Part shown: piece after piece, positions 17,334 to 25,523 of the stretch
How positions within the stretch are numbered: position 1 is the first letter of the stretch
Layout: each line of letters begins with the position of its first letter
NCBI GenBank assembly: GCA_002841315.1
Contig: PHEW01000001.1
Coordinates: 372,001 to 436,000, forward strand
Reading direction: 5' to 3'
DNA from: Actinobacteria bacterium HGW-Actinobacteria-4
GTDB lineage: Bacteria; Actinomycetota; Actinomycetes; Actinomycetales; Demequinaceae
Length of the DNA stretch: 64,000 bases
Program-made: the position numbers and the translations under genes
Notes under the pieces: model-generated
Told to the model about the DNA's origin: nothing
Seen by the model: the letters and a program-made list of their open reading frames with translations, nothing else
Database searches by the model: none

Positions 17334-17879
17334 TTAGGAAATGGTGACGCCGGTGATCATGACGTCTTCCGCCGGACGGTCGTCACGTCCCGTGGGGGTG
17401 TTGGCGATCGTGTCGACCACTGCCTTGGATTCGTCGTCTGCGACCTTGCCAAAGATGGTGTGCTTGTTGTTGAGGTAGTCGGGCGTCGAGACGGTGATGA
17501 AGAACTGCGAACCGTTGGTGCCAGCGGGCTTGCCCGTGATGGGGTTGGGGCGCACGCCAGCGTTGGCCATGGCCAGCAAGTAGGGCTCGTTGAACTGGAG
17601 CTCGGGGTGCGGCTCATCATCGAACGTGTAGCCCGGTCCGCCAGTGCCGGTGCCCAGCGGGCAACCGCCCTGGATCATGAAGCCCTTGATGATGCGGTGG
17701 AAGACCAAGCCGTTGTAGAAGGGCTCGTTCGAGGCCTCGCCGGTCATGGGGTCCTTCCACTCCTTCTCACCCGTCGCCAGGCCAGTGAAGTTCGCCACCG
17801 TGGTGGGAGCGTGGTTGGGGAACAGTTCGATGCGGATGTCGCCAGCAGTGGTCTCGATAGTTGCAATCATGTTGGCCAT
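17334..17879 (-). CDS. ppiA: Cyclophilin-type peptidyl-prolyl cis-trans isomerase
   Basis: A 181-residue cytosolic cyclophilin. FHRIIKGFMIQGG (residues ~57-69) contains the catalytic Arg, and NGSQFFIT plus KHTIFGKV are the other active-site stretches. It catalyses proline isomerisation in protein folding. No signal peptide is visible. The ATG at 17879 (MANMIATIE) is chosen. Codons further upstream would run over the divergent gene at 17966. It is 8 nt upstream of the rhomboid gene. Confidence 0.94.
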   Translation of the reverse strand: MANMIATIETTAGDIRIELFPNHAPTTVANFTGLATGEKEWKDPMTGEASNEPFYNGLVFHRIIKGFMIQGGCPLGTGTGGPGYTFDDEPHPELQFNEPYLLAMANAGVRPNPITGKPAGTNGSQFFITVSTPDYLNNKHTIFGKVADDESKAVVDTIANTPTGRDDRPAEDVMITGVTIS

Positions 17880-17965
17880 TCTTGCACGCGTGTCGCACAA
17901 CCGTCGCGTAAGTGGCACGATGGAAGCAGGGAGAACCCCTGAAGTTTTGAGAACAGGAGGGCAAC

Positions 17966-18949
17966 ATGTTCGGACGCTCGCGTCGCACGTCACACGACAG
18001 CATTGACGTCGACAAGTACCGTGCCCAGGCTCAAGAGGCTGCCGAGGCCGCTGTGGAGGCCGCGCAACACGCTGCGGTTGCCGCAAAGAAGGCTGCACGG
18101 CGCGCCCAGGAATGGGCTGGTCCCCAATACGAATCTGCCAAGGAATGGGCTGCGCCCCGGGCGGAGAAGGCTTACCACGCTGGCGCGCGCAAGGCTAAGC
18201 CCTACGTTGAGCGAGCCGGAGGCAAGGCTGAACACTGGGCCGATGTTGTTCACGGCGCGATTGTCGGCTCGGCGATTCCCGCGGTACTGCACGCCGTCGA
18301 CAACGCAGCACGCGAAGAAGACGACGAACGCGGCATCAACTGGGGAGCAATCGTCATCCCCATGGTGATAGCCGCGGCTGCTGGCGCCGCATTGGTCGCA
18401 TGGGCACGCCGCGACCCGGGCCGCGACTCGTGGGCCGGAGAAGACGAAGAGTGGGAGTTCTCCTCCGACGGCGACTTCAAGGACCAGCTCCGTCACAACA
18501 TCAACAAGGCCGCTGACACGGCCACCGCTGCCACCAAGAAGGCTGTCGCCGCTGCGACGGCTGCCGCCGGAGCCGCTGGCGAGGCCGTGGCTGAACGAGC
18601 AGGACCCGTCGCCGAGCGTGCCAAGTCCGAGGCCCACAAGCTTGCGGACCGCGCCGCGCCGGTGGCAGAGCGTGCCAAGTCAGAGGCGCACAAGTTGGCC
18701 GACCTCGCGGCGCCCGCTGCCGAACGAGCCAAGGCTGAAGCCGCTCGCGTGGTGAGCAACCTTGAGGCCGCACGTAGCCGGGCCGCTGCGGAGGTCGCAC
18801 ACACGATCGACGACGCCGAGGATGTCTGGGAAGACGAACCAGCAGCGTCTGACGACGCTCCCAGCCCGGCCGAAGTCAAGAAGGCCACGACTCAAGCGAA
18901 GGCGAAGGCCGCGCCTAAGAAGTCGACAGGTGGGACTGCCAAGAAGTAG
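17966..18949 (+). CDS. Alanine-rich amphipathic-repeat membrane protein, 327 aa
   Basis: No known enzyme family is recognised. Residues ~15-95 are a long Ala/Lys/Glu amphipathic helix region. One membrane segment lies near 120-142 (WGAIVIPMVIAAAAGAALVAWA). An acidic stretch comes next, then a second amphipathic region with three tandem 18-residue repeats near 211-264 (consensus RAAPVAERAKSEAHKLAD). The last ~30 residues are Lys/Ala-rich, as in histone H1 tails. AGGAGG precedes the ATG. The layout recalls apolipoprotein- or LEA-like surface-coating helices. A role at the membrane or nucleoid is inference. Confidence 0.75.
   Translation: MFGRSRRTSHDSIDVDKYRAQAQEAAEAAVEAAQHAAVAAKKAARRAQEWAGPQYESAKEWAAPRAEKAYHAGARKAKPYVERAGGKAEHWADVVHGAIVGSAIPAVLHAVDNAAREEDDERGINWGAIVIPMVIAAAAGAALVAWARRDPGRDSWAGEDEEWEFSSDGDFKDQLRHNINKAADTATAATKKAVAAATAAAGAAGEAVAERAGPVAERAKSEAHKLADRAAPVAERAKSEAHKLADLAAPAAERAKAEAARVVSNLEAARSRAAAEVAHTIDDAEDVWEDEPAASDDAPSPAEVKKATTQAKAKAAPKKSTGGTAKK
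18593..18756 (+). repeat. Three tandem 54-bp repeats inside the Ala-rich gene
   Basis: Three consecutive 54-bp units each encode 18 residues around PVAERAKSEAHKLAD. The first two are nearly identical in protein but differ at synonymous bases, so the duplication is old and kept by selection. The third is more diverged. Confidence 0.65.
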
Positions 18950-18968
18950 CGAGTCTCCTCGTTGTTGA

Positions 18969-18998
18969 CGGAGCCCCGGCCTCCTGGTCGGGGCTCCG
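18969..18998. terminator. Hairpin terminator
   Basis: CGGAGCCCC (18969-18977) pairs perfectly with GGGGCTCCG (18990-18998) across a 12-base loop and is followed by TT. It lies between two convergent genes and can serve both. Confidence 0.8.
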
Positions 18999-19004
18999 TT
19001 GCGT

Positions 19005-19541
19005 CTACTCGGTCTTAACCGGCTGAGCGCCAAGCCGCCGCGCACCGCTCCAGGCCGCCACGACCACACCCACAACGATGATCACGTCGCCCACGCTGAA
19101 GGTGTTCGCCAACGGCAACGGCGCGGGCCACGCGAACACGTCCCCAAGCCAGGGCAGAACAGGATCTTCCACGACTGCGGAGTTGTCAAAGCTCTTGCCG
19201 TGCTCGAGGCCGGCCGCGTCCACCGCGGCTTGGCTCGCAGGGAGAACGCCGCCGTTGAGCGCAATGGTGATGCCATTGCTCAAGGCACCCAGCCCCACAA
19301 TGAGAACACCCGGCAGCGCGCGGTTGAGCCACAGAAATGCCGCAGCGGCAGCATATGTCAACACGTGCAGCACGCTCGCAAGCGTGTGGGGGACACCCAC
19401 CTCGATGATCACGATCTGTACAAGCAGCGCAAGCCAGATGAGAGCAGACCAGCGCCAGCGGTGAGCCACGAGTCCGGCGGGCCAACGTGCTGCGACAAGG
19501 GGCGATGCGACCGCGAGAATGCACAGCGCAATCATGAGCAT
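19005..19541 (-). CDS. DUF5317 family integral membrane protein
   Basis: A 178-residue protein with about five hydrophobic segments. The NGGVLPAS and FSVGDVIIVVG stretches match DUF5317 proteins, which in Actinobacteria are usually encoded beside GGDEF/EAL genes. The function is unknown. Its start lies 2 nt after the stop of the GGDEF/EAL gene, so the two are co-transcribed and possibly work together in cyclic-di-GMP-related sensing. Confidence 0.75.
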   Translation of the reverse strand: MLMIALCILAVASPLVAARWPAGLVAHRWRWSALIWLALLVQIVIIEVGVPHTLASVLHVLTYAAAAAFLWLNRALPGVLIVGLGALSNGITIALNGGVLPASQAAVDAAGLEHGKSFDNSAVVEDPVLPWLGDVFAWPAPLPLANTFSVGDVIIVVGVVVAAWSGARRLGAQPVKTE

Positions 19542-19543
19542 CG

Positions 19544-21565
19544 CTAGTGACCTCCCCGTTGCCCGCTGGGAGATGTGGCCTGTTCTCCAACCAGGCGCTG
19601 TGCGATCTGGTCCGCCGAAACGGGGCGTCCCAGATGGAAGCCTTGCCCAATCACATCACCGAAGGCGGCGAGGACATCTGCCGTTGCCGCATCCTCAACA
19701 CCTTCGGCAACCACTCGAAGTCCAAGCGCGAGCGCAAGTTCAACGGTGGAACGAACAATGATGAGGTCGTGGTCATCGTCATTGAGCCTGCTGACAAATG
19801 ATCGATCGACCTTCAGTTCATCTACCTCGAGGCGCCTGAGGTAGCTAAGCGAGGCGTTCCCCGTCCCGTAGTCGTCAATGGAGATGTCAACACCCCGTGC
19901 GCGGACAGCGCGGATCACGGTGCCAGCGCGGGCCGCGTCCGCCAGAATCCCAGTCTCCGTGACTTCGAGAACAAGCGCCCCCTGAGGAATGTCGTACCGG
20001 TCCAATGCAGCGCCTACCTGGTCAACCAGAGCAATGTCGGAAAGGTGTCGCGCGGACAAGTTGACGGAGATGCGGGTCTCGAAGCCTGCACGCCTCCACG
20101 CTGCGAGGTCGCTGAGGGCGCGATCCAAGACGAAGGCTGTTACCGGATAAATGAGTCCCGAGTTCTCCGCAAGCGGGATAAACGCATCGGGAAGGATCAG
20201 CCCACGGTCAGGATGCTCCCATCTCACCAGCGCCTCCACAGCCACGGTCTGACCGGTCGCCAGAGAGACCTGGGGCTGATACACCACATGGAGCTGGCCA
20301 AGTTCCAACGCCGTACGCAAGTCGGCAAGCAAGCGCAGCCGCTCCACCGTGTTGACGTCAAACTCCCTCGAGTAGACGCTAATTCGGTCACGCTCGAGCT
20401 TGGCGTGGTACAGCGCGATATCGACGTTCTTCATCAACGTCTCGCCATTCAAGCCGTGGCTGGGGGCAACTGCTACGCCCGCGCTAGCGCGGACCAGTAG
20501 CTCGAGGCCCTCGACCTGAATGGGCGCGTCGAGCGAGTCCACGAGATCCCGCGCGGCGATTTCACACTCAGCCTCATTGCCCTCAACGACCACAGCGAAC
20601 TCGTCACCGCCGATGCGATGTACCGAAGCACCATCGGGTGCGGATGATGCGAGTCGGGCGGCGACTTCCTTGAGGATGCGGTCGCCAACGGGGTGTCCCA
20701 AAGTATCGTTGATGTCCTTGAAGTGGTCGAGGTCGAGCAAGACCAAACCCGGACCCATGGCGTCGCCGTGGCCGGTCTCAACGAACGCTCGGCCAAGCGC
20801 AAGATCTATCTGTTCTCGATTGCCGAGCCCTGTGAGAGAGTCATGAGTCGCGGCGTGAGCGTACTTCGCCGCCTTCGCGGCGAACAGGTGAGCGGCAACG
20901 ACCGGTCCTGCCAGGAGCACCAACACCCCAACGCCCAGCGGAGCGACCGCAGCCGCGACTCCGCCAACGCTTATCAGGAGACCGTTGGTGAGAAGCGTCT
21001 GTTGGGCGTCGATCTTGATGACCGCCGATAACCGCTGATGCGTCGCAAGCGAGACCACGCCGGCGACCAGCAGCCAGTTCACCGCGACCATGACGATTCC
21101 GGCAAGAAGAAGAGGGGCGATGTGCTGCGGGCCCACGAGTGGGGGAAGACTAAGAAGCGGCACACCGGCAAGCGCATAGTAGACCGCCGCAGCCGCGAGT
21201 ACGCTCAGCGAGTACTGCGCGGTGTTGAAGAGCGACTTGATGACGCTGCGGCGGCTGAGGACATCGTCCGCAATCGATGCTGTCACCTGGACCAGCACCG
21301 CAATGCCGGGGCCGGCCACTGCGATGAGCGCGAGAACAAACGGAGACGACGTCGACAGAAAGCGCGTTCCCTCCCCAGGCGAGATCAGACGAACGGGCTT
21401 TATCTCTCCGAGAATCGCGCCGACGGCAAGGAAGATCGTGGCTCCAACCAGCAGGTGAGCGGGTGTTGAGCCCCACGGGCTGAGAAATGCGATCAGTCCT
21501 AGGCTTGTGAGACCCAGGACGCTCACCAGAAACAAGTAGATAGCGAGAGACGAAGGCGGCGCCAA
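19544..21565 (-). CDS. Membrane GGDEF-EAL protein (cyclic di-GMP turnover)
   Basis: About 673 residues. An N-terminal region with roughly eight membrane helices is followed by a GGDEF domain with intact RIGGDEFAVV and an EAL domain with intact EALVRW, DDYGTG and VAEGVED motifs. Both diguanylate cyclase and phosphodiesterase activities are therefore possible. No RxxD inhibitory site is visible before GGDEF. The start is uncertain: a TTG at 21565 is used because codons further upstream cross the hairpin at 21551-21590, and a GTG about 45 bases downstream is an alternative. It is co-transcribed with the DUF5317 gene. Confidence 0.88.
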   Translation of the reverse strand: MAPPSSLAIYLFLVSVLGLTSLGLIAFLSPWGSTPAHLLVGATIFLAVGAILGEIKPVRLISPGEGTRFLSTSSPFVLALIAVAGPGIAVLVQVTASIADDVLSRRSVIKSLFNTAQYSLSVLAAAAVYYALAGVPLLSLPPLVGPQHIAPLLLAGIVMVAVNWLLVAGVVSLATHQRLSAVIKIDAQQTLLTNGLLISVGGVAAAVAPLGVGVLVLLAGPVVAAHLFAAKAAKYAHAATHDSLTGLGNREQIDLALGRAFVETGHGDAMGPGLVLLDLDHFKDINDTLGHPVGDRILKEVAARLASSAPDGASVHRIGGDEFAVVVEGNEAECEIAARDLVDSLDAPIQVEGLELLVRASAGVAVAPSHGLNGETLMKNVDIALYHAKLERDRISVYSREFDVNTVERLRLLADLRTALELGQLHVVYQPQVSLATGQTVAVEALVRWEHPDRGLILPDAFIPLAENSGLIYPVTAFVLDRALSDLAAWRRAGFETRISVNLSARHLSDIALVDQVGAALDRYDIPQGALVLEVTETGILADAARAGTVIRAVRARGVDISIDDYGTGNASLSYLRRLEVDELKVDRSFVSRLNDDDHDLIIVRSTVELALALGLRVVAEGVEDAATADVLAAFGDVIGQGFHLGRPVSADQIAQRLVGEQATSPSGQRGGH

Positions 21566-21590
21566 GACGCGAGTCTTGACGCCGCCTTCG
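21551..21590. terminator. Long hairpin between the 36-residue peptide gene and the GGDEF-EAL gene
   Basis: An 18-base arm (21551-21568) pairs with 21573-21590 around the loop GCGA, with a single mismatch. On the minus strand it lies 13 nt after the stop of the small peptide gene and covers the presumed start of the GGDEF-EAL gene. It could be a terminator or an attenuator that limits read-through into that gene. Confidence 0.75.
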
Positions 21591-21603
21591 TTCTCAGATG
21601 GGT

Positions 21604-21714
21604 CTAGCCCCACTTGAACCCGGCGCTGACGAGGACCGAGACGGCGACGATGGTCGCGGAGCTCGCGGCAACACGGACCGTCATGCTGTCTTTGGCAATC
21701 TTCCACTTGTTCAT
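21604..21714 (-). CDS. 36-residue membrane peptide
   Basis: The ORF reads MNKWKIAKDSMTVRVA and then a hydrophobic segment (about residues 17-33) ending AGFKWG. AGGAGA lies 6 nt before the ATG, a strong ribosome site. A near-perfect hairpin follows its stop, so it is a complete small transcription unit. The basic N-terminus followed by a hydrophobic stretch fits a small membrane protein or an exported peptide. No named family is recognised. Confidence 0.65.
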   Translation of the reverse strand: MNKWKIAKDSMTVRVAASSATIVAVSVLVSAGFKWG

Positions 21715-21898
21715 AGGTTTCTCCTGTGCTGAGGGTGGCGACCACAGGGTTGTGGCCGCACTTCATCTTGGCGGAGATTTGTTGCCAAAACCACCCTTTT
21801 GGTGCTTAAGTGTGAGGTTTTCCACTCGCCAGGAGCCAGGGAAGCGAGATCAGTGGCAGGTCGCGGCATGGCCGCAGCAATCAATGCGTGCATGAGAG
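21715..21898. other. Non-coding stretch upstream of the 36-residue peptide gene
   Basis: No convincing gene is present. It should contain the promoter of the small peptide gene. On the minus strand ACCAAAAGGGTGGTTTTGG (about 21791-21810) is a short inverted repeat with CCAAAA/TTTTGG arms. It is less GC-rich than the surroundings and is a candidate operator. Confidence 0.3.
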
Positions 21899-21971
21899 TG
21901 GAGCCTAGGGGAATCGAACCCCTGACCTCCTGCTTGCAAAGCAGGCGCTCTACCAATTGAGCTAAGGCCCC
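21899..21971 (-). tRNA. tRNA-Ala (anticodon TGC)
   Basis: The minus strand gives a 73-nt tRNA: acceptor GGGGCCT with AGGCTCC, discriminator A, D arm TAGCTCAATTGGTAGAGC, anticodon loop TTTGCAA, and T loop GGTTCGATTCC. CCA is not encoded. In Actinobacteria it regularly follows tRNA-Ile near gyrA, as here. Confidence 0.96.
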
Positions 21972-21991
21972 CTACGGCAGGTGTCCTACCG

Positions 21992-22105
21992 CTAGAGATC
22001 ATCCAAGACATCGTCCCAGATGTCCCGGCCCGAGTTTTCGGTCAGCCACACGTAGGCGACTGCACCGGCCACTGCGACCAGAGTTAGTACGAGGAACTTC
22101 TTCAT
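21992..22105 (-). CDS. DLW-39 family small protein
   Basis: A 37-residue protein: MKKFLVLTLVAVAGAVAYVW, a short linker, then RDIWDDVLDDL. The N-terminal helix and the acidic Asp/Leu/Trp tail match the actinobacterial DLW-39 family, whose usual home is between tRNA-Ile and tRNA-Ala near gyrA. A GAGGTGAAAG ribosome site lies just before the ATG. The function is unknown. Confidence 0.8.
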   Translation of the reverse strand: MKKFLVLTLVAVAGAVAYVWLTENSGRDIWDDVLDDL

Positions 22106-22119
22106 ATCTTTCACCTCGG

Positions 22120-22193
22120 TGGGCCCAGGAGGACTTGAACCTCCGACCTCTTCGTTATCAGCGAAGCGCTCTAACCGCCTGAGCTATGGGCCC
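22120..22193 (-). tRNA. tRNA-Ile (anticodon GAT)
   Basis: The minus strand gives a 74-nt tRNA: acceptor GGGCCCA with TGGGCCC, discriminator A, D arm TAGCTCAGGCGGTTAGAGC, anticodon loop CTGATAA, and T loop GGTTCAAGTCC. CCA is not encoded. It lies 86 bases downstream of the DUF3566 gene on the same strand. Confidence 0.96.
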
Positions 22194-22279
22194 GTTGCGA
22201 CATAGCCGCAGCAAGCAAGGGTACCCCACGCGAGCGCGCCTACTCAAACTCGAGACGCGGCCCACACAGGGGACCCTGA

Positions 22280-23086
22280 TTAGTCGTCGGTGAGCGTGAG
22301 GTAGATGCCACCCACCACGCTTGAGACGGTGTTGTACAGGAACGCGCCGATGGTCGCTAGTGCGCTCAGCAGAACAACGTTGACCACCGCGATCAGCACG
22401 GTTGCAGACATCACCTTGTTCTGGTCGAAGAACTGCAGGATGTTGAGTTCCTGGTCCGTGGTGAACAGTTTGGAGATCCACTCGTTGGCCAACGCGAACA
22501 GGCCCATTTCGTTCAACACGTTCCACACCACGTACACCGCGACGGTGAGCATGATGCCCGCTGCGATCGACAGCAAGAAGCCGATCTTCAGCGCCGAGAA
22601 CGGGTCGACTCGCGACACCAGCACCCGGACCTTGCGAGGGCCACCCTTCGAGGAAGCTGCCTTGAGGTCGTCACCTTCAGTGAGCGAGTTCTTGGCACGC
22701 AGCGCGAAACCCTTGACACTACCAACGGCGCCCTCGTCGGAAGACGCAGCGGCCGGTGCCTTCGCCGGCTGAGTGCCCGTCACGGGGAAACCAGGCGCTG
22801 GCGCCGCCGTGCGAGGTGCGGTAGGCGTGAACGCAGAACCGGCTGCAGGAGCAGCGGGACGGGTGCCCGCCGGTGCGGGAGTTGTCGATGAAGGCGCGTG
22901 CGTCGCGGGCGCGGAGGTGGCGAACTGGCCCGAACGGAAAGGGGCGCGCTGAGGCACTTGACCCGTGCTCGCCTGTTGCGGCGCGGAAGCAGTGGGGCGA
23001 ATGCCCTGGGGCTGTGCGGGGTCCCTTGTCACCGGCGGGCGGTACAGGCCCTCGGCAGGCGGGGTGGCGCGGTCATCCGCGTTCAT
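22280..23086 (-). CDS. DUF3566 family membrane protein (gyrA-linked)
   Basis: A 268-residue protein. The first ~150 residues are disordered, rich in Pro, Ala and Thr. The DUF3566 domain follows (about 155-265), with VRVLVSRVDPFSALKIGFLLS, a second helix region, and IGAFLYNTVSSVVGGIYLTLTDD at the end. About two to three membrane segments are present. In Actinobacteria this gene normally lies directly after gyrA and before tRNA-Ile. Here gyrA ends about 12 kb away, so accessory genes appear to have been inserted between them. The molecular role is unknown. Confidence 0.88.
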   Translation of the reverse strand: MNADDRATPPAEGLYRPPVTRDPAQPQGIRPTASAPQQASTGQVPQRAPFRSGQFATSAPATHAPSSTTPAPAGTRPAAPAAGSAFTPTAPRTAAPAPGFPVTGTQPAKAPAAASSDEGAVGSVKGFALRAKNSLTEGDDLKAASSKGGPRKVRVLVSRVDPFSALKIGFLLSIAAGIMLTVAVYVVWNVLNEMGLFALANEWISKLFTTDQELNILQFFDQNKVMSATVLIAVVNVVLLSALATIGAFLYNTVSSVVGGIYLTLTDD

Positions 23087-23219
23087 GCATTCTCCATCCG
23101 GTGGTCACTTCTCCTGCACAGCGTAACTGAGGCAGGCTCACAACACACATCATGCGCGCGCGACAGCGCCGCGGTTATGCTACTCGAACGCGCCGCGCGC
23201 GCCATTTGTTGCGAGTTCT

Positions 23220-24677
23220 CTAGGAAGCGCGAGGTGGCACAGCCGCGCGCACGCGCGCGCCCAGGTCCGGGTCCACGTTTGTCCAGTATTGGAAGACGCG
23301 CTCCAACAGTTCGGGCCGCGTCACCGCGGACACATGCCCGGCGATGTTGTTCACCAGACGCTCACGCGCCGCGTCGTCGAGCACGGTGTTGTAGAGCGCC
23401 CGTGCTTGGCCAAAGTCGTCGTCTTCGGCATGCAGGGTCGCGGCGGCACGCGTCATCTCGCCGTCGGTCTCCCATCCACCTGTCTCTGCGGCACGTGCCG
23501 GATCCGCGTGCGGTCCGCCCACCGAGTTGGGGGCGTAGACCGGAGCATCCGCCGCGTTGAAGTGGTGGCGCATGGCGCCGTCCTTCGAGTAGCTGTTGAC
23601 TGCGGTCTTGGGAGCGTTGACGGGCAACTCCGCGTGGTTGGTTCCTACGCGGTAGCGGTGGGCGTCCGCGTAGCTGAAGATGCGGGCCAGCAGCATCTTG
23701 TCGGGGCTCGCGCCGATGCCCGGTACAAAGTTGGACGGCGCGAAGGTGGCCTGCTCAATCTGCGCGTGGAAGTTCTCCGGGTTGCGGTTGAGCACCAGGC
23801 GACCCACCTTGATGCGCGGGTAGTCGGCGTGCGGCCACACCTTGGTGAGGTCAAAGGGGTTGAAGCGGTAGCTCTTGGCATCCTCGTATGGCATGACCTG
23901 CACATACAGCGTCCACGCGGGGTGGTCGCCGTTGTTGATCGCGTCCCGCAGGTCGCGGCGGTGGAAGTCCGCGTCCTCGCCAGCGATCTGGTCTGCCTGT
24001 GCCTGCGTGAGGGTCTCAATGCCCTGCTCGGTCTTGAAGTGGTACTTGACCCAGAATCGCTCGCCTTCGGCGTTGACCCACTGGTATGTGTGTGATCCGA
24101 ACCCGTCCATATTGCGCCACGAGCCGGGCACTCCGCGATCTCCCATCAACCAGGTCACCTGGTGGGCGCTTTCCGGGGACAGGGTCCAGAAATCCCATTG
24201 CATGTCGTGATCGCGCAGGCCGGATCCGGGCATGCGCTTCTGCGACCGGATGAAGTCCGGGAACTTGATGCCATCACGCAGGAAGAACACTGGCGTGTTG
24301 TTGCCCACGAGGTCGTAGTTGCCCTCGGTGGTGTAGAACTTGAGCGCGAAGCCGCGCGGGTCGCGCCACGTGTCAGGAGAGCCCTGCTCGCCAGCGACTG
24401 AGGAGAACCGCAGCAACGTGTCAGTCTTCACTCCCGGCTGGAACAGCGCCGCGCGGGTGTATTGCGACACGTCTTCCGTGGTCTCAAAGTAGCCGAACGC
24501 GCCGCCGCCCTTAGCGTGAACCACGCGCTCCGGTACGCGCTCCCGGTTGAACTGCGCAAGCTTCTCCACCAAGTAGTGATCGTGAAGTGGCAAGGGACCG
24601 TCAGGGCCCACGCTCAGCGAGTTGGAATCGGCAGGTGCCGGGGCTCCGGAGTTGGTGGTGGTGAAGTTGTCGGTCAT
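23220..24677 (-). CDS. katA: Heme catalase (small-subunit, monofunctional)
   Basis: A 485-residue catalase converting hydrogen peroxide to water and oxygen. The active-site signature [13 protein letters not shown] (His near residue 62), the [22 protein letters not shown] distal stretch, and the heme-ligand tyrosine in [14 protein letters not shown] are all present. No signal peptide is visible. The start overlaps the stop of the upstream fur-type gene (ATGA), so the regulator and enzyme share one transcript, as in furA-kat pairs. Confidence 0.96.
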   Translation of the reverse strand: MTDNFTTTNSGAPAPADSNSLSVGPDGPLPLHDHYLVEKLAQFNRERVPERVVHAKGGGAFGYFETTEDVSQYTRAALFQPGVKTDTLLRFSSVAGEQGSPDTWRDPRGFALKFYTTEGNYDLVGNNTPVFFLRDGIKFPDFIRSQKRMPGSGLRDHDMQWDFWTLSPESAHQVTWLMGDRGVPGSWRNMDGFGSHTYQWVNAEGERFWVKYHFKTEQGIETLTQAQADQIAGEDADFHRRDLRDAINNGDHPAWTLYVQVMPYEDAKSYRFNPFDLTKVWPHADYPRIKVGRLVLNRNPENFHAQIEQATFAPSNFVPGIGASPDKMLLARIFSYADAHRYRVGTNHAELPVNAPKTAVNSYSKDGAMRHHFNAADAPVYAPNSVGGPHADPARAAETGGWETDGEMTRAAATLHAEDDDFGQARALYNTVLDDAARERLVNNIAGHVSAVTRPELLERVFQYWTNVDPDLGARVRAAVPPRAS

Positions 24678-25147
24678 GAGGTGGCCTCATTCTGTTGGGG
24701 TTGGTTCTGGCAGTCAGCGCACTGACCCCAGAAAGTGACCTCCGCCTCCATGACGGAGAAGTCGTTGGCACCGGACGGCGTCAGGCAGGGCGCGTGGCCC
24801 ACCGCGCAGTCGATGTCGGTGATCGCGCCGCAGCGCGTGCATACCGCGTGGTGATGGTTGTCGCCCACGCGGAGTTCGTAGCGGCCAGCGTGACCTGCTG
24901 GCTCAATGCGGCGAACCAGGCCTCGCTCAGCGAGCGCGGTCAGCACGTTGTACGTGGACTGAAGCGACGCGGTGGGAAGTTCGTGACGGACCAAGGCGAC
25001 CACAGCATCGGCCGAAATGTGAGGCCTCCCCTGCAGTGCGCGGAGCACGGCGAGTCGCGGCTGGGTGACTTTGAGTCCGGTGCCGCGCAGCATCGCCTCC
25101 AGCTGGTCGCCCACAGGCGAGGCGTCGACGGGCGCAGAAGTAGACAT
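24674..25147 (-). CDS. furA: Fur-family regulator, probable peroxide/iron sensor of katA
   Basis: A 157-residue regulator with an N-terminal winged helix ([22 protein letters not shown]) and a C-terminal dimerisation domain with [10 protein letters not shown] and CADCQ zinc-site cysteines. It lies directly upstream of katA with a 4-base overlap, as for PerR/FurA regulators of catalase. The ATG at 25147 is preferred. The in-frame ATG at 25159 directly abuts a TAAGGT -10 box and would precede the transcript start. Confidence 0.9.
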   Translation of the reverse strand: MSTSAPVDASPVGDQLEAMLRGTGLKVTQPRLAVLRALQGRPHISADAVVALVRHELPTASLQSTYNVLTALAERGLVRRIEPAGHAGRYELRVGDNHHHAVCTRCGAITDIDCAVGHAPCLTPSGANDFSVMEAEVTFWGQCADCQNQPQQNEATS

Positions 25148-25159
25148 CGCGGCCACCAT

Positions 25160-25182
25160 ACCTTATTTTGAGTCACTCAAAA
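25160..25182 (-). promoter_or_regulatory. Fur/PerR-type operator and -10 box of furA-katA
   Basis: TTTTGAGTCACTCAAAA (25166-25182) is a perfect palindrome around one central base, in AT-rich sequence that stands out from its GC-rich surroundings. It directly abuts TAAGGT (25160-25165, minus strand), a good -10 box for furA. A repressor bound here would cover the -10/-35 spacer, so autoregulation is likely. Confidence 0.65.
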
Positions 25183-25218
25183 AACGGCCGATGCTGAGGC
25201 TGGGTTGGAGGTGTCGGT

Positions 25219-25521
25219 TCAGGCGGTCTCGAGCAACGCGTCTAGTGTGGTCAGTTCAGACTTGCCGCCGGTGACGTGCTCGGCAAGCGCCGTGTTGAAT
25301 TCCTCGCAATGTGGTGCCGCAAGGTGAGCTGCAAATGCCTCGTCATCGGCATAGACCTCGTAGACAAAGAAGGTGCCTGCGCTGTCTGTCTCGCGCCACG
25401 GCTCGAACGCAAGGTTCCCTGGCTCGGATTGGACTGCGGGAGCGAGAGTCGCGAGCAGGTTTGCGACCGCCTGTTCGTGCCCCGGACGCGCATGGATACG
25501 GGCGTACAACGATGTGGCCAC
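25219..25521 (-). CDS. ABM-domain protein (antibiotic biosynthesis monooxygenase family)
   Basis: A 100-residue protein of the dimeric ferredoxin-like ABM fold (ATSLYARIHARPGHEQAV at the start, TFFVYEVYADDEAFAAHLAAPH in the middle). Relatives include LsrG-type isomerases and small quinol monooxygenases. The substrate is not predictable. The GTG at 25521 follows the ABC-ATPase stop by 2 nt, so it belongs to the sugar-transport operon and may process the imported substrate or a by-product. Confidence 0.75.
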   Translation of the reverse strand: MATSLYARIHARPGHEQAVANLLATLAPAVQSEPGNLAFEPWRETDSAGTFFVYEVYADDEAFAAHLAAPHCEEFNTALAEHVTGGKSELTTLDALLETA

Positions 25522-25523
25522 TA

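Noticed and set aside
24995-25014. A 20-base sequence repeated exactly at 33581-33600
   Set aside because: Both copies lie in coding DNA (one antisense in furA, one in the reductase), flanks diverge at once, and the core AGCATCGG is frequent here through common Asp-Ala codons. I see no element boundaries.
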